The translations under genes were made by a program, and so were the position numbers. The notes under the pieces were generated by a model. That model was given only the letters and a program-made list of their open reading frames with translations. It was not told the origin of the DNA and made no database searches. A stretch of DNA of 64,000 bases. Origin: Monarcha castaneiventris obscurior (taxonomy: Eukaryota; Chordata; Aves; Passeriformes; Monarchidae). Positions 45,189 to 56,650 of the stretch are shown in pieces. Each line of letters opens with the position of its first letter. Positions within the stretch are counted from its first letter, which is position 1. The DNA lies in contig JAMPIT010000480.1 in assembly GCA_026261815.1 (NCBI GenBank), forward strand, positions 1 through 64,000, written 5' to 3'.

Positions 45189-46289
45189 TTTTGCGCTCGG
45201 CAGCATTTTGGGGAGAACTGAGGATCAAGAGCTGCTCCCCTTCATTGGCGTCACACACTGTAGTAGAAGCTGCAGTCACTGACTGTCCCAGGGAAGGGAG
45301 GAAGAAATGGCCAGGCCCCTGAAAAGAACACTCACCCGCCTCCCTAAGTCCCATCACCCACCCCATGGCCACCCTGCAGGGACATTTTCCTGCACAGCTT
45401 ATTCTCAGTGCTGCACCTGCAGTGCCCAGCTGCCCCAGCCACTCAGGGCAGGGAAACAGGAGTGATGACTGTAAGATGGGCACCGAAAGCTGTTGATGGT
45501 ATCCCCAACACACCACCAGTGCTGGGAAAAGCCTGGTTTGACTCTGCAGACCTCACAGTCTTCCATAGCAAGAGTCAAGGCTTAGGCCAGATTGACCCAG
45601 TTACTGCTGGTGTCCAAATAAATTTTGCAGTGGATGTGTTGTCACAATCTGCCACTTGGGATTTCACCCTCCAGAGCCTGGTGATGTCACAATGGGATGT
45701 CCCCCTCTACAAGTGCACAGTGCCAGAAAAGAAAAGAAAATACAGTTCCTTGTTTTGAACTTCTAAATTTTCATGTTGCTTTTCCTTGATCACCTGTGTT
45801 AAGCATCCATGGCCATGTATCTTGTCCCTGCTCCTGATGTATTGCCGAGGTGTCCCATGAGCAGGAATGTGGTGGGAACAGTCAGCATGGACTGCTTGTA
45901 GCTAGATGATGCCTCCTCCCCTCACTGCCTTTCCCTGGGCAATGCCAGGATTTGGAGGATTTGGGTGGGGGTGGCCAGCCCTGGGTGAGAGGAAGGGTCC
46001 CTTCTGGATGTAGGCATTTAGGCCACTGGTCCCAGCTGTGAGAGGAAGCCTACCAGGCCCCTCAGGCACACCCAGTATGGGGGTACACGTCCTCACGATC
46101 CCCATACTGACACCTTGGAGTGGTGCCCAAGGTTCTGAGGATACTCCTTTTGGCTGGGCAGAGCTTGGCATGACCCTCAGGCACTGGGAGCAAGTGGGAA
46201 AAGAGGGAGATGCCAGCAGAAACCAGGAGTGATGCCCAGTTGGATCCTCAATGTACCTGTGACAAGATAATTTGCCCCTCCTGCCCATT
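45189..46289. other. Spacer upstream of copy A, shared with copy B
   Basis: Contains stretches repeated upstream of copy B (AGAGTCAAGGCTT near 45569 and GGAGTCAAGGCTTGA near 48416; GTGCACAGTGCCAG near 45713 and 48566). Duplication therefore took the upstream DNA with the gene. Confidence 0.6.
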
Positions 46290-47075
46290 TCAACTTGTCA
46301 TCTGCTGCACTGCAGGTGTGTGGCTGCAGCAGGGTTTCCTCTTGGGAAGAGGCACCACTGGCATGGCCCTGAGGGTGCAGGGCCCACGGCTGTGCCCCCC
46401 AGAATGTGGGTGCCACCAACAGTGAGGCATGAGGGGAAGGGTAAAGGCATTAGAAGGAAGAGAAGGCCAGAGACTGTGTGGGGGAAACAGCAGTTTCTTT
46501 TTTATTTCTTGACTTAGTTGCATTAGTCCTGCTAGCACTGCTGTCAGGGCAGCCTCCTGCTGGGAGGAGGAGAATCCTGGGAGCCTGGGGACCCTCTGCT
46601 TTGGTGGGTGCCGGGACCTCCTGGGCAAGAGGTTCCTGCCCTGGCTGGGAGCAGGGGGGCTGTGTCTACAGCCCTGGGCAGAGGGACGTGCCACCACCGG
46701 CTGCTGCAGTCTCTCCTGGCTCTGGTCCCACTCTGAGGGGTTGGGTGCAGGTGAGGGGCAGCTGGGGCTCCCAGCAGGGGTGGTTGCTGATGTACGAGCC
46801 TTTTTCTCCACCTTGGAGGCTGCAGGGCTCCTAGTCAGGGTCCCCTCCCAGGAGCTACTGGACCAAGTGCTGCTGGGCCTGGATCTGGATCTTCTGGAGC
46901 TGCTGGAGCTCCTGGAGCTGGAGGTGGAGCTGGCCATTGGGCCATTGTTCTCATCCCTGACAGGACCAGAGCACAGCAGCCTCTGGGCCTCCTCGCTGCA
47001 CTGGCCCACAATGACACTGCTGATGCTGTGGATCACTGGCACTGTGTGCTCGCTGAGGAGAGGCTGCAGCATCTG

Positions 47076-47081
47076 GACCAG
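47076..47081. repeat. Left target-site duplication of the LTR in copy B
   Basis: GACCAG, repeated exactly at 47792-47797. Confidence 0.85.
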
Positions 47082-47791
47082 TGTGGGAAATGGAGCTGCA
47101 GAAAGTTCGCAGGTGCAGACAGAGTACATAAACAGCATTGTGCTCGAGCAGATAGAAATGGATACATGTTTCGATTTGAGACCTTGGCAGAAGCTGCCTG
47201 AGCTAGAGAAGTGAGCTTTGCTTTTACAGCTTAAAGTGAAAACGTAGCTTTACAGTTTTGTAGTTTTAAAATAAGTTTGCTTTATAAAAGTAAAGATGTA
47301 TTTTTAATAAGTAAGAACATGCTTTATGTAAGAAATAATAGTGATAAGTAAAGGAGTTAAGAATTTTAAGTTTAGCAATAAGCCTTATAATGAAACTTCT
47401 TAGAAAGTTAACATGTAGCAATATAAGCCTGCACCATAGGCCTTAATAACAACGTAGTGATTAGTTAAGAAAATGCGCATTGCGGTAAATTGTACAATGA
47501 TGATTGGTACAAATGTGTCAGCAAGCTTTGTGGCATTTGCTTATTGGCTTAAAAAAGTATAGAAGGCTTTGTAGGAAAAAAGTAACAACTACTGCTGGTG
47601 CAGTTGCCCTGGCATCTGCACGTTTGCTGCTGCTATCTTAAGCTACCTCAGTAGCTGCACTTGCGGCAGCTACCCCTGCTACTGCTGCTATGGCCAATCC
47701 CTGTCACACCCTTCAATAAACATGAGACTGATGCAAAAATAAATCATCCAAGTGACATCTCTGTGTTCCTGAAACCCCACCAATCCCGACA
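47082..47791 (+). mobile_element. Solo LTR inside TOPORS-like copy B
   Basis: 710 bp beginning TGTGGGAAATGG and ending AATCCCGACA, flanked by the exact 6-bp duplication GACCAG. It carries a TATA-like AAAAAGTATAGAAGG near 47551 and AATAAA near 47716-47721, so it is in plus orientation, opposite to the gene it cuts. Six-base duplication points to an ERVK-type element. Confidence 0.85.
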
Positions 47792-47797
47792 GACCAG
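47792..47797. repeat. Right target-site duplication of the LTR in copy B
   Basis: GACCAG, identical to 47076-47081. Confidence 0.85.
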
Positions 47798-48344
47798 CAT
47801 CTCCACATCTGGACCATAGATGCAGAGGCTGTACAGGGTGCAGCTCTCTATGTCCTCTACCAGCTACCACCGGTCCTAGTATATTCCTTCCAGCCTCTGG
47901 TGCAGGCATGGTTGCACAGGGTCCAGGAGATGCTGCTGTTGCCGGAACAGTCTTGCCCACACCTCCGGCAGGAGGCCACCCACAGGCTCTGGCCCTGCAG
48001 CCCCCTGCTCAGCTGGGGACAGTGATCCCTGTAGAAGATGGAGGCGTCACTGCTGCACAACTGGGACTGTTTTCACCCAGGAGGAAGAGAGCTCTCCCTG
48101 CCTGGCTGCTGGTCTCTGGTGACTCCTCGCGGGCTCTGATGACCATCTCTATATAGTCATCTTCTTCATGGCCAGGAAACCTGACAGTCTCTACTAGCCT
48201 GCTGCAGAGCGGGCACTCTGGATTTCCCTTTGTCCACCATAGGATACAGCCCAGACAGAACTGGTGGTGACAGGGCAGAGCAGAAGCCACGTCATTCTGA
48301 ATGTCCTGGCAGATGGGGCAGCTCCACTCTGTCCCTGTGGCCAT

Positions 48345-49942
48345 TTCTGAGTTCTGCAGTGGGCTGGGGAGAACTAGGTACCATGAGCTGCTCCCACTTG
48401 CAGAAATGCTTGACAGGAGTCAAGGCTTGAACCAGACTGACCCAGGCTCTGCTGGTGCCCACATATAAGCAGTGAGATACAAGGTGCGAAAACCCATCCT
48501 CTATGTGGTTACAAGCTGCAGCTTGTGATGTCACCAGGAAGTGAGATGGGATGTTCTGCCCTACAGGTGCACAGTGCCAGGAGGAAAAAAGGAAGTTCTG
48601 GTTTCTTGTTTTGAACGCCTACATTTCTGTGTTGCTCTTCCTTGATCACCTGTATCACACATCCATGGCTGTATGTCATGTCCCTGCTCCTGACACATTG
48701 CCAAGGTCTCCTGTGAGCAGGAGTGTAGTAGGAGCAGTCAGCATGGATTGTCTGCAGCTGCCCCTCACTGTCTTTCCCTGTTCAATGATGGGATTAAGAG
48801 GATTTGGGTGGTCAGTGGCCAGCTCTGGGTGTCTCCCACCCCTGTGGGTTGTGCTTCCAGCACAGGGAGAAGCAGAAAGGAATCTTTTCCTCTAGCCCCA
48901 TCTGCTCCCACTGACACTTACCTACAGTGCCAGGTCTCTCTCCAGTTCCCAAGTCTCCATGCTCCTGGAAGCCAGTGTGTTGGTGCTCCTCAAACCCACC
49001 AATGGAGTCTGGTCTCTCAGCTGCAGGAAGGAGCTGGAGTTGCTGCCTTCCAGAATAGGGTAGAAGGGCCCTTTGCCCTTGAGTCCAGAGAGCCCAACAC
49101 CACTATTGGCCCTACTGTCCCATTATCCCTTCTTGCCTAGGGCTGTTGTCATCATTTGAGACAGCAGCACTTCGACCACTCCTTTTTACATTTGGTAGAG
49201 CATTCTTTGTTAGTTTGAGGGCTGGGTGGTGCAAATTGGAACTGCTGTGTGAGGGGGGCACTGGCTCTGCCCATTAACATCTGCTCAGGTGACAGCCCCT
49301 GGTCTCTATTCATGGGGCTTCTCATCTGCCTCCCTGGGAGAGGCCACCACATCCAGGTATTTCAGGCCAGCCAATGCCTACACCAGATTTTCCTGTTTGG
49401 TTTTGAATTCAGAGTTTGAAATCTCTACAGCCGTGCTGGATCAATGGTGATGGCATGAGGACACTTTTTGCCTGTTTCTGGGGCTGTGTAACTCTTCTGC
49501 TTTGCTTGCCCAGTAAAAAGGTTTGGGAGTTGAGTTTTGGGAAAATCACCATTAATTTCCTCCCTTTTCTCTTTAAGTAACTGTAAATTCCTTCCCAGTT
49601 TTTTTCCCAGACACCTAAAAGTTACAATTAACTCAGGCTTTTTTAAAAGTTAGTGAGAATCAATCAGTTTTATTAGACAAGTCTGAGGATTCTTTCTTGA
49701 CTTGAGGCAATTCAGAGAAGTTGTCCAATCGCATATATCACAATCTGTTCTCAAAGGTAACAAAGAAAATCCTCATGACAGGTTTTATAAATATTGCCAG
49801 TGGCTCCATCTCAGGAATTCTTGCTTCTGTGCTTCACTATTCTGCAGTGGTTTTCCTTGTAATATTAGCATGGATTCTTTATAAATAATTTCTACTGTTC
49901 CTCCGGGGAAAAAGAAATCTACTAATACTAAAGAAAAAAACC
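48345..49942. other. Upstream region of copy B, then unassigned DNA
   Basis: Up to about 48800 it parallels the DNA upstream of copy A. Beyond that no gene is seen. Confidence 0.45.
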
Positions 49943-50700
49943 CGAAAAGGAAAAAAGGGGGAGGGGAGGGGAGGGGAGGGGAGGGGAGGGGAGGGAAGGG
50001 GGAGGGGAGGGGAGGGGAGGGAGGGGAGGGGAGGGGAGGGGAGGGAAGGGAAGGGAAGGGAAGGGAAGGGGAGGGAAGGGGAGGGAAGGGAAGGAAGGAA
50101 AGGAAGGGAAGGGAAGGAAGGAAGGGAAGGGAAGGAGGAAGGGAAGGGAAGGGAAGGGAAGGGAAGGGAAGGGAAGGGAAGGGAAGGGAAGGAAGGGAAG
50201 GGAAGGGAAGGAGAAGGGAAGGGAAGGAAGGAAGGGAAGGAAGGGAAAGGGAAGGGAAGGAAGGGAGGAAGGGAAGGGAAGGAAGGAAGGGAAGGGGAAG
50301 GGAAGGAGGGAAGGGAAGGGGGAAGGGAAGGGAAGGGAAGGGAAGGGAAGGGAAGGGAAGGAAAGAAGAAAGGGAAGGAAGGGAAGGGGAAAAAAAAAAA
50401 GAAAAGAAAAGAAAAGGAAAAAGGAAAGGAAAGGAAAGGAAAGGAAAGGAAAGAAGAAAAAAGAAAAAAGAAAAGAAAAGAAAAGAAAAGAAAAGGAAAG
50501 AAAAGAAAAGAAAAGAAAAGAAAAGAAAAGAAAAGAAAAGAAAAGAAAAGAAAAGAAAAGAAAAGAAAAGAAAAGAAAAGAAAAGAAAAGAAAAGAAAAG
50601 AAAAGAAAAGAAAAGAAAAGAAAAGAAAAGAAAAGAAAAGAAAAGAAAAGAAAAGAAAAGAAAAGAAAAGAAAAGAAAAGAAAAGAAAAGAAGAAAAAAG
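49943..50700 (+). repeat. Polypurine tract of about 760 bp
   Basis: Blocks of GGGGA and GGGAA units (about 49955-50390) followed by a nearly pure AAAAG array (about 50465-50692), with almost no pyrimidines on the plus strand. Open frames read through it (Phe/Pro/Leu-rich on the minus strand) are repeat artefacts. Confidence 0.97.
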
Positions 50701-50769
50701 ATGTACAAAGTTTCCTATTCACCATTTCTTATAAAGCACCCAGTTGGTCAATAACTGGGGCCAAAACAT

Positions 50770-51262
50770 CATTTAATATCCTCATGGATGACCTGGATGC
50801 TGGAACAGAGAGCACCCTCAGCAAGTCTGTACTGAGAAACAATGGAGAGGATTTTTCTGTAGACCAGAGGTTTGTTCTGCTGTCCAGAGAGACCTCAGCT
50901 GGCAGGAGAAAAGGGCTGGCAGGAACCTCATAAAGTTCCACAAGAAGAAACACAGTCGGGCACCTGGGAAGGAATAGCCCCATCCACATGCTAGGACAGG
51001 CTAGGGACCACCTTGCTGGAGAGAAACTTTTCAGGGAAGGCCAACAACCCCCTGGACTGGCAGAGCATTGGCAGCAGTCGAGGGAGGGGATCACTCTTCT
51101 CCACTCAGAGCTGGTGGGCTCCCCTTAGAACAGAGAGCTCAGCTTGCCAAGTGAGTCCAGTGAAGGGCCATGAGGGTGACTTGAACCACTTCTTGGAGAA
51201 GCTGGAGTATCTCAAGAGGTCCCCCAAGCATTTGGAGACCCTGTGATTCTGTGGTTCTGTAC
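50770..51262 (+). repeat. CR1 LINE 3' fragment
   Basis: Plus-strand CR1-like text: CTCATGGATGACCTGGATGC near 50781, AGAGACCTCAGCTGG near 50887 and a terminal GTGATTCTGTGGTTCTGT (51242-51259), the CR1 tail motif. Confidence 0.8.
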
Positions 51263-52018
51263 AGGTGTGTCTTGCTCATGCTGAAAAGCCAGAAAGATGC
51301 CTTCTGAGGAAAATCAACATGAAGGCAATAAAAGACACTGAATGCAAGAACTTAATAAAAAAATATTCCTGCTTTTGCATTATGCAGTTATCTAGTTATG
51401 TTTCTTTATTTTAAATTCTGTTTTGATAATTCTTAATAATAGAAGCGGTGTTCTAAAACAAGCTGGAGGAAAGAAGTTGAAATAATAACATAATAAAAGC
51501 ACAAAAATGTTGAGCACTAAATAATGAGCACTGAATATTCAGTTCTGAACATGCAGAAAATCATACACAGCCTGTTAGATGAAATGAAGGACCTGGAAAA
51601 TTGGCCAGTATTATTTTTCTGTAGCTCTAAAATATGGAACCTCTTAGGAAATGAAGAATACTGTAGCAGATTTGAGACCATGTTCCATTCACTTCTGGAC
51701 TCTTGTCCAGGACTGTTCCTATACTACAATGACAAAAACCCTAGACATTGAGAGCTTGGGTCATTCAGGTTATGTATGAAGTTTAATTATCTTTTTACTT
51801 GTCCTAAGGAAATTTGTCTGGAAATGACAGCATAATTCTTCATGTGCAGTGTACAGCCTCTTTCATCATCTTTTTTTCATGTAATTTTGGGATTTCTTAC
51901 AGCAAACTATACTGAGAGATGTAGATGGGTTGACACATGGGTAAATAAATCAACACCGTGCCATTCAGTAAGTCACTATTTAAACTAAATATATATTCCT
52001 GTTTCTTGTAATAAAATC
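51263..52018. other. No gene recognised
   Basis: AT-rich; a 75-codon frame at 51524-51751 has no recognised domain. Confidence 0.4.
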
Positions 52019-52343
52019 CATCCTTCCTTCCTTCCTTCCTTCCTTCCTTCCTTCCTTCCTTCCTTCCTTCCTTCCTTCCTTCCTTCCTTCCTTCCTTCCT
52101 TCCTTCCTTCCTTCCTTCCTTCCTTCCTTCCTTCCTTCCTTCCTTCCTTCCTTCCTTCCTTCCTTCCTTCCTTCCTTCCTTCCTTCCTTCCTTCCTTCCT
52201 TCCTTCCTCCCTCCCTCCCTCCCTCCCTCCCTCCCTCCCTCCCTCCCCTCCTGCCTCCCTCCCTGCCCTCCTGCCTGTCTGTCTGTCTGTCTGCCTGCCT
52301 CCCTGCCTGCCTGCCTGCCTGCCTTCCTGCCTTCCTTCCTCAC
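52019..52343 (+). repeat. Polypyrimidine tetranucleotide array
   Basis: About 47 TTCC units (52019-52207), then CTCC units, then CTGC/CTGT units to 52343. Successive blocks differ by single-base changes of the same tetranucleotide. Confidence 0.97.
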
Positions 52344-55300
52344 AGTAGTAACTCCATCCATGGATTTTATTAAAGCTACTATAGCATTTACAGTCACTGC
52401 ATTTCACATGCTGCAAACTTCCCTCCACAAGCATGACATCAGCACAGAGCAAATACTATGGATTGGATCAGCACTACAAATAGTTGCAGGAAATTTCCAT
52501 TTTTCTGTGTGACTTTATCTTTCTCTCCATGATCAAAACAGTGTCTGGCACTGACAGACATTTGTTTCCCATGTATCCAAAGCTCCTGGTTTTAATTCAG
52601 CAGAGGCACAGCCTTTTCACTGGAAGTCCAGCCATGGATTTATCTAGCGCTTCCCTGAAACAGGACCCTTTGCCACATGGAATAACTCTGAAGCTGGATC
52701 TAACGTGAAAGTCAGCCCTGCTTTGTGTGGTTGTGCTGGACAAGAATATTTAGAGATTGCTGCCAGCCAGGCTTGTCCTTCATCTTTATGGTTATAGAAC
52801 TGCATTTTCCAGGGACTCCAGTGGCACCAAGGCCAGCTGAGCACTTGCAAGTTTAGCCATCAGAACCTTCTTTATTATCCCCTCTCAGAATGCTCAGTCA
52901 TGGTTTGGTCTTTCTTCAGCAGAACTAGAAATAGAAGGTACTCGGCTGTCTCTGGTGACGTGACTCTTGTTCATGCTGAAATTGAGAGATGCCATTTGGT
53001 CACTTTATAAAAGACGATAAACAATATCAAAGGTTGATTATCGGTGTCCTAAACACAAGTTTGAGACACAGTGCAGACAATAAAAACAAAAATGTTTCTG
53101 GGTATTAATAGTTCTTCAAAAGAGAATTTCTTCAAAGTTTAAATAGAATTTTTTTTCTTCTTTTAGACTAGTCTGTAGAGAAAAATATTACAATTAGCCA
53201 TATCTTTCAGTTCACAGCAAGGACATAACTAACAACTGGCAACCAGCAATGTCAGCTCCTTAGTGAGGACCATGTAGTCAATTGTGCCACACGTATAACA
53301 AATGTAGCAGGCAAGAGAAAGGATGCAGAGGCCTGGAGCCTTTGTTCTGAGGCTGAACCTGAGGATCCACAGGATGCTGCGGACTTTATTTTTAATATAA
53401 ACATTAATTTTAAGACCAGTCACTCCAAAGCAGAAAAGTGAAAAGTTCTGCAAGGAGCTCTGCTGGTCTCACAGTCTCTGAGACCCTGAAGTGGTGGGTG
53501 CTCTGAATACCAGTTCCTCTTGGAATATGCCATTACACCCAACTTCACAACTTTAGAACTGGATCTCCATACAATACTCTTTTTATGCTTTATTGGCATC
53601 ACCAGCCCTGTGCCACGGCCATGCTCTGGGGTCTGCAGCCGTGCAAGGCCAAGTCCCGGGCTCAGCTCCAGCGGACAAAGGGAAACCTTGTGGAATTGGC
53701 ATACACCCTCAGGTGCTGCATGGGCTGCTTCTGATTTTGGCAAAATTCAGCCAAAAAAGTTGTTCAGTCCTCAGATTTCACCTGTTTGAGCTGTCTGTGG
53801 ATGCACAGCAGCATGAGACACATCCCAAAGAGAGTCTTCGAGCAGGAGCTGGTTTTGTTGCCGATTAAGAAGTTTAACTGCAGATCGTGAGTGATACAGG
53901 GGGCTGAGACTTGTTTTTGCAAAGCAGAAGAGTGGTGGCTCACAGAGAAGAGAATACCTTGTGTCAAATTGAGGGTATTTTTAGTGTTTTACCTAAGTTT
54001 GCATTTTCTGGTAGTGGGGAAATGTTCTTCATATTGACTTCATGGAGTTTTCTTTCCTTGCAGATGCTTCTTCAAAAAGTCTTAGAGTATCCGAAGACAA
54101 AACAGTCTCTGGGTCTTGCTCAAGGCTACTTTAAAGCAAAGAACATGAAATTCTAAACTCTGCAGAAATGTTTGCATGCCCTAATTTTATCTCTCCTTCA
54201 TAGTCTAGCCACAGCTACTCTGAGGTGAAGAACAAATGCCAGTATCTCCACAACAAGCTGTCCACATTAAGAGATTAATACAGGAAATCGACAATCAGCA
54301 AGGAGAATCCTGGCACCAGTTGTCTCCTTCAGCCAGCCAGTCTATCAAATGTAGCTTATTGACTTAAAATTTAGGATTAATACCTGTAAGATTATGTGAG
54401 TCATTATTGCATTGTAATTTAATCATTTAAGATTATGTAAATTAGTGTCAAACTTCTGTATTTAAGAAGTTTCAGCATTGTAACTACTTATTGCTTACAC
54501 TGTATTTGAAGCTGCTTCGTTGTGGCCTTTTCCTTTCTTGAAGGCTTGGGCTTTTTGCATTGAAATAAATTTTTCAGTAGGCACTGGAGACCCAGTACTT
54601 CTCCTGTGAAGTTGTTCACATTTTAAGAAAAATATTGTAGGGAATAGAAATACTTTAGGATAAGTCTAAGGCTGTTTTCCCTTCTTTCTTCTTAATGCAA
54701 ACTCTTTGCCTTAAGTGATAGAAGGACCAGAAATTTGCACAAAAGAACAAGAAATCACTTTGTTTTGGAGGGTTAAAGAGGCAGAAACTCACCCCTGCAA
54801 CTTCAGCCCCATTGCAGTGATGGCTAAAATATTTGCTTGTAGCTATAGGTTTTTCCCATAAAACTGCTGCTTTCATTGTGGAAGATGAGAGCATTTCCCA
54901 ATCCAGTAGTTCCTCAGCTTTAATAATATTGGGGAAATGAATGCTTTACAAAAATGAAACATATCTACATTTTGGGCAAGATTATAATTTAAACGTCAGT
55001 ATCTATTTATATGCTACTATCAAGTATTTTTTGAAAAGAGAGAGGCAAAGAAGGTATTGCCTACATTAAGTATTTATTGAAAGATTTTTGCCCTGAGTGC
55101 CAGAAATATAACAAAGACGACATGTCTATAACTATAAATTCCTGTGATTAACTAAGAGGAGAAACTTTCATTTCATACAACTTTTCGATTTATTTTGGTG
55201 TAAATCATTGCCTACTTTATCCTGTGAAAACACAGATTATTTGGTCAAAACTGAGCCAAATCTTTGAGTGTCTCACTGCATTTGTGATTTCAAAATGCTG

Positions 55301-55400
55301 CCAAGTGAAAGGGAAACATTATGTTTTCAAATCTGATTTTGGTGCTTTTGACAAGATTTTGGTAGTATGGCTATCAGACCTTATCTCCAGCATCAAATCA
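52344..55400. other. No gene recognised
   Basis: Mixed-composition intergenic DNA, AT-rich near 54350-55250. No frames with coding character. Confidence 0.4.
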
Positions 55401-55405
55401 CCCTG

Positions 55406-56012
55406 TTGTGTGCCACTGTAAGTTGGGGTCACTGGGCCAGTCGGTCAGCCAGGGAAAAGGGCTGAGATCGGCTGGTGGAAAAACCTAGGCATTTTACAAT
55501 GTATCTTCTGACCTTGAAAGGAAAAGCCTCTCCCACAAGTCCTCCCGGTTGAAATGTAACCTTACCCCCATGTGAATGTAAAACTACCTCTCCCAGCAGC
55601 CTGTGCGGCTGCTTCCTGCCCTGGTCCTCTCCCTGCCCCTTCCCTCTGTCCATTGGCTCCATTCCTCGGCCCTGCCTCTGTACCGCCCCTGTGCTCTCAG
55701 AGGACTATAAAACCAGCCCAACCATGTGGCCTCTTTCTCTTTGCCGGCCTGTCTCCGCCTGTCCACCTCGGCAGGTGAAATAAACCAGCTCCGTGGAACT
55801 TCTGGGTGGCGTTTGGGCCCTCCTGACTCCTTGTCTCTGGTAATACTGAGCTATCCGGCTTAAGGTGTGGGGTTGAATACCACCAGCGCTTCCCGCTGCG
55901 CAAGGCAGACGAGGGGCTGCAACAGCTGAGGCTGTACCCGGGGTGCCTCTCTCACATGGAACTTTGGGGAACAAGTGGCTGCCGCTGTGAGCCCTGTATC
56001 CCCCACACCTTT
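55406..56012 (+). repeat. Solo-LTR-like segment
   Basis: Has an ordered promoter and poly(A) layout: GGACTATAAAACC near 55702 (TATA), then GTGAAATAAACC near 55776, a TCTCTGG/TAATACTG stretch, and an end near TATCCCCCACA. Preceded by an inverted CCAAT (CATTGGCTCC near 55652). The exact edges and target duplication could not be fixed. Confidence 0.55.
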
Positions 56013-56334
56013 CAGATTTTAATTTAATAACTGTAAACCAGAAAATGTTTCCCTTCCAGAAAACAGGCATTCAAGTACCCGGGATCAGTGTGATTTTTTC
56101 GTAAACTTCGTGGGTTCAAAGGCACAGCATTCCTGGAAGTGTAAAGGCAGGCAGGGTTCATCCTTTTCTGTTGCATGGATGGGACATTTGTGTTTCCTAC
56201 TTGAGACCATGTTGGCCCTGGGTCCCTTGGGGTAGTGCAGTTGTTTTCAGTTCCACCTTTCAGAGGCAAAGGAAGAGAAGCCCTTCCACACAGAGCTGCA
56301 TTCCCCTGGGTGTGCCTGCCCTGTATCTTGAGCA
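56013..56334. other. No feature recognised
   Basis: Short host stretch between the LTR-like segment and ERV3. Confidence 0.4.
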
Positions 56335-56340
56335 CACCCA

Positions 56341-56629
56341 TGTAATACCGAATTAAATCAGTATTTAGTCAGTGGCAAAGAGGCAGGAAGGGCATTTTAT
56401 TGCATCCCTCATGTTAAAGGGTGCAGAGGCAAATACACAGAACATGGCTGGCTCAGGCCAGGGGAAAGGTGGGATCAGGGAGCAGGGACCAATGGGAGAG
56501 CTCTGGGGGAGTGACCAGGCTGACAGACAACCGTGGAATCCAAACTGGGACAGGCCATCCCAAGGAGCAGTGCACCTCAGGGGGAGCTTCTCTGGTCACT
56601 CCAAAATACTGTATGTTCACCAGCCACCA
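56341..56629 (-). repeat. ERV3 3' LTR
   Basis: 289 bp, matches 59340-59653 apart from scattered changes and a missing ~24-bp stretch near 56397. Minus-strand start TGGTGGCTGG, poly(A) signal AATAAAAT near 56395-56402. Confidence 0.85.
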
Positions 56630-56650
56630 CAACTCCTCCTTTCTGTATTA
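56630..56650 (-). promoter_or_regulatory. ERV3 polypurine tract
   Basis: On the minus strand AGAAAGGAGGAGTTG adjoins the LTR start. Confidence 0.6.

Larger units (their letters stand above)
46290..48344 (-). pseudogene. RING-finger (TOPORS-like) copy B, split by a solo LTR
   Basis: Minus-strand ATG at 48344 starts MATGTEWSCPICQD. A complete C3HC4 RING follows (CPIC, LPCHHQFCLGC, CPLC) with an acidic segment (GHEEDDY), open to 48009. Downstream the reading changes frame at about 48010-48060 and continues as TOPORS-like sequence to 47798, where a 710-bp LTR interrupts it. On the other side (47081 leftward) the conserved VIVGQCSEEAQRLL block and an Arg/Ser-rich stretch (SRSSSSSRRSRSRPSS) resume and run open to 46290. 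The RING itself is intact here, so a truncated RING-only protein is possible; the full product is not. Confidence 0.65.

Noticed and set aside
49955..50060. GGGGA array as an internal telomere or CRISPR-like repeat
   Set aside because: The unit is not TTAGGG and there are no spacers; it is a simple repeat.
49785..50725. Minus-strand frames of 265-307 codons rich in Phe, Leu, Pro and Ser
   Set aside because: They are the translation of the purine tract, with no sequence complexity beyond the repeat unit.
51897..52452. Minus-strand frames of Glu-Gly-Arg-Lys repeats
   Set aside because: Translation of the TTCC array, which is open in all frames because its unit lacks stops.
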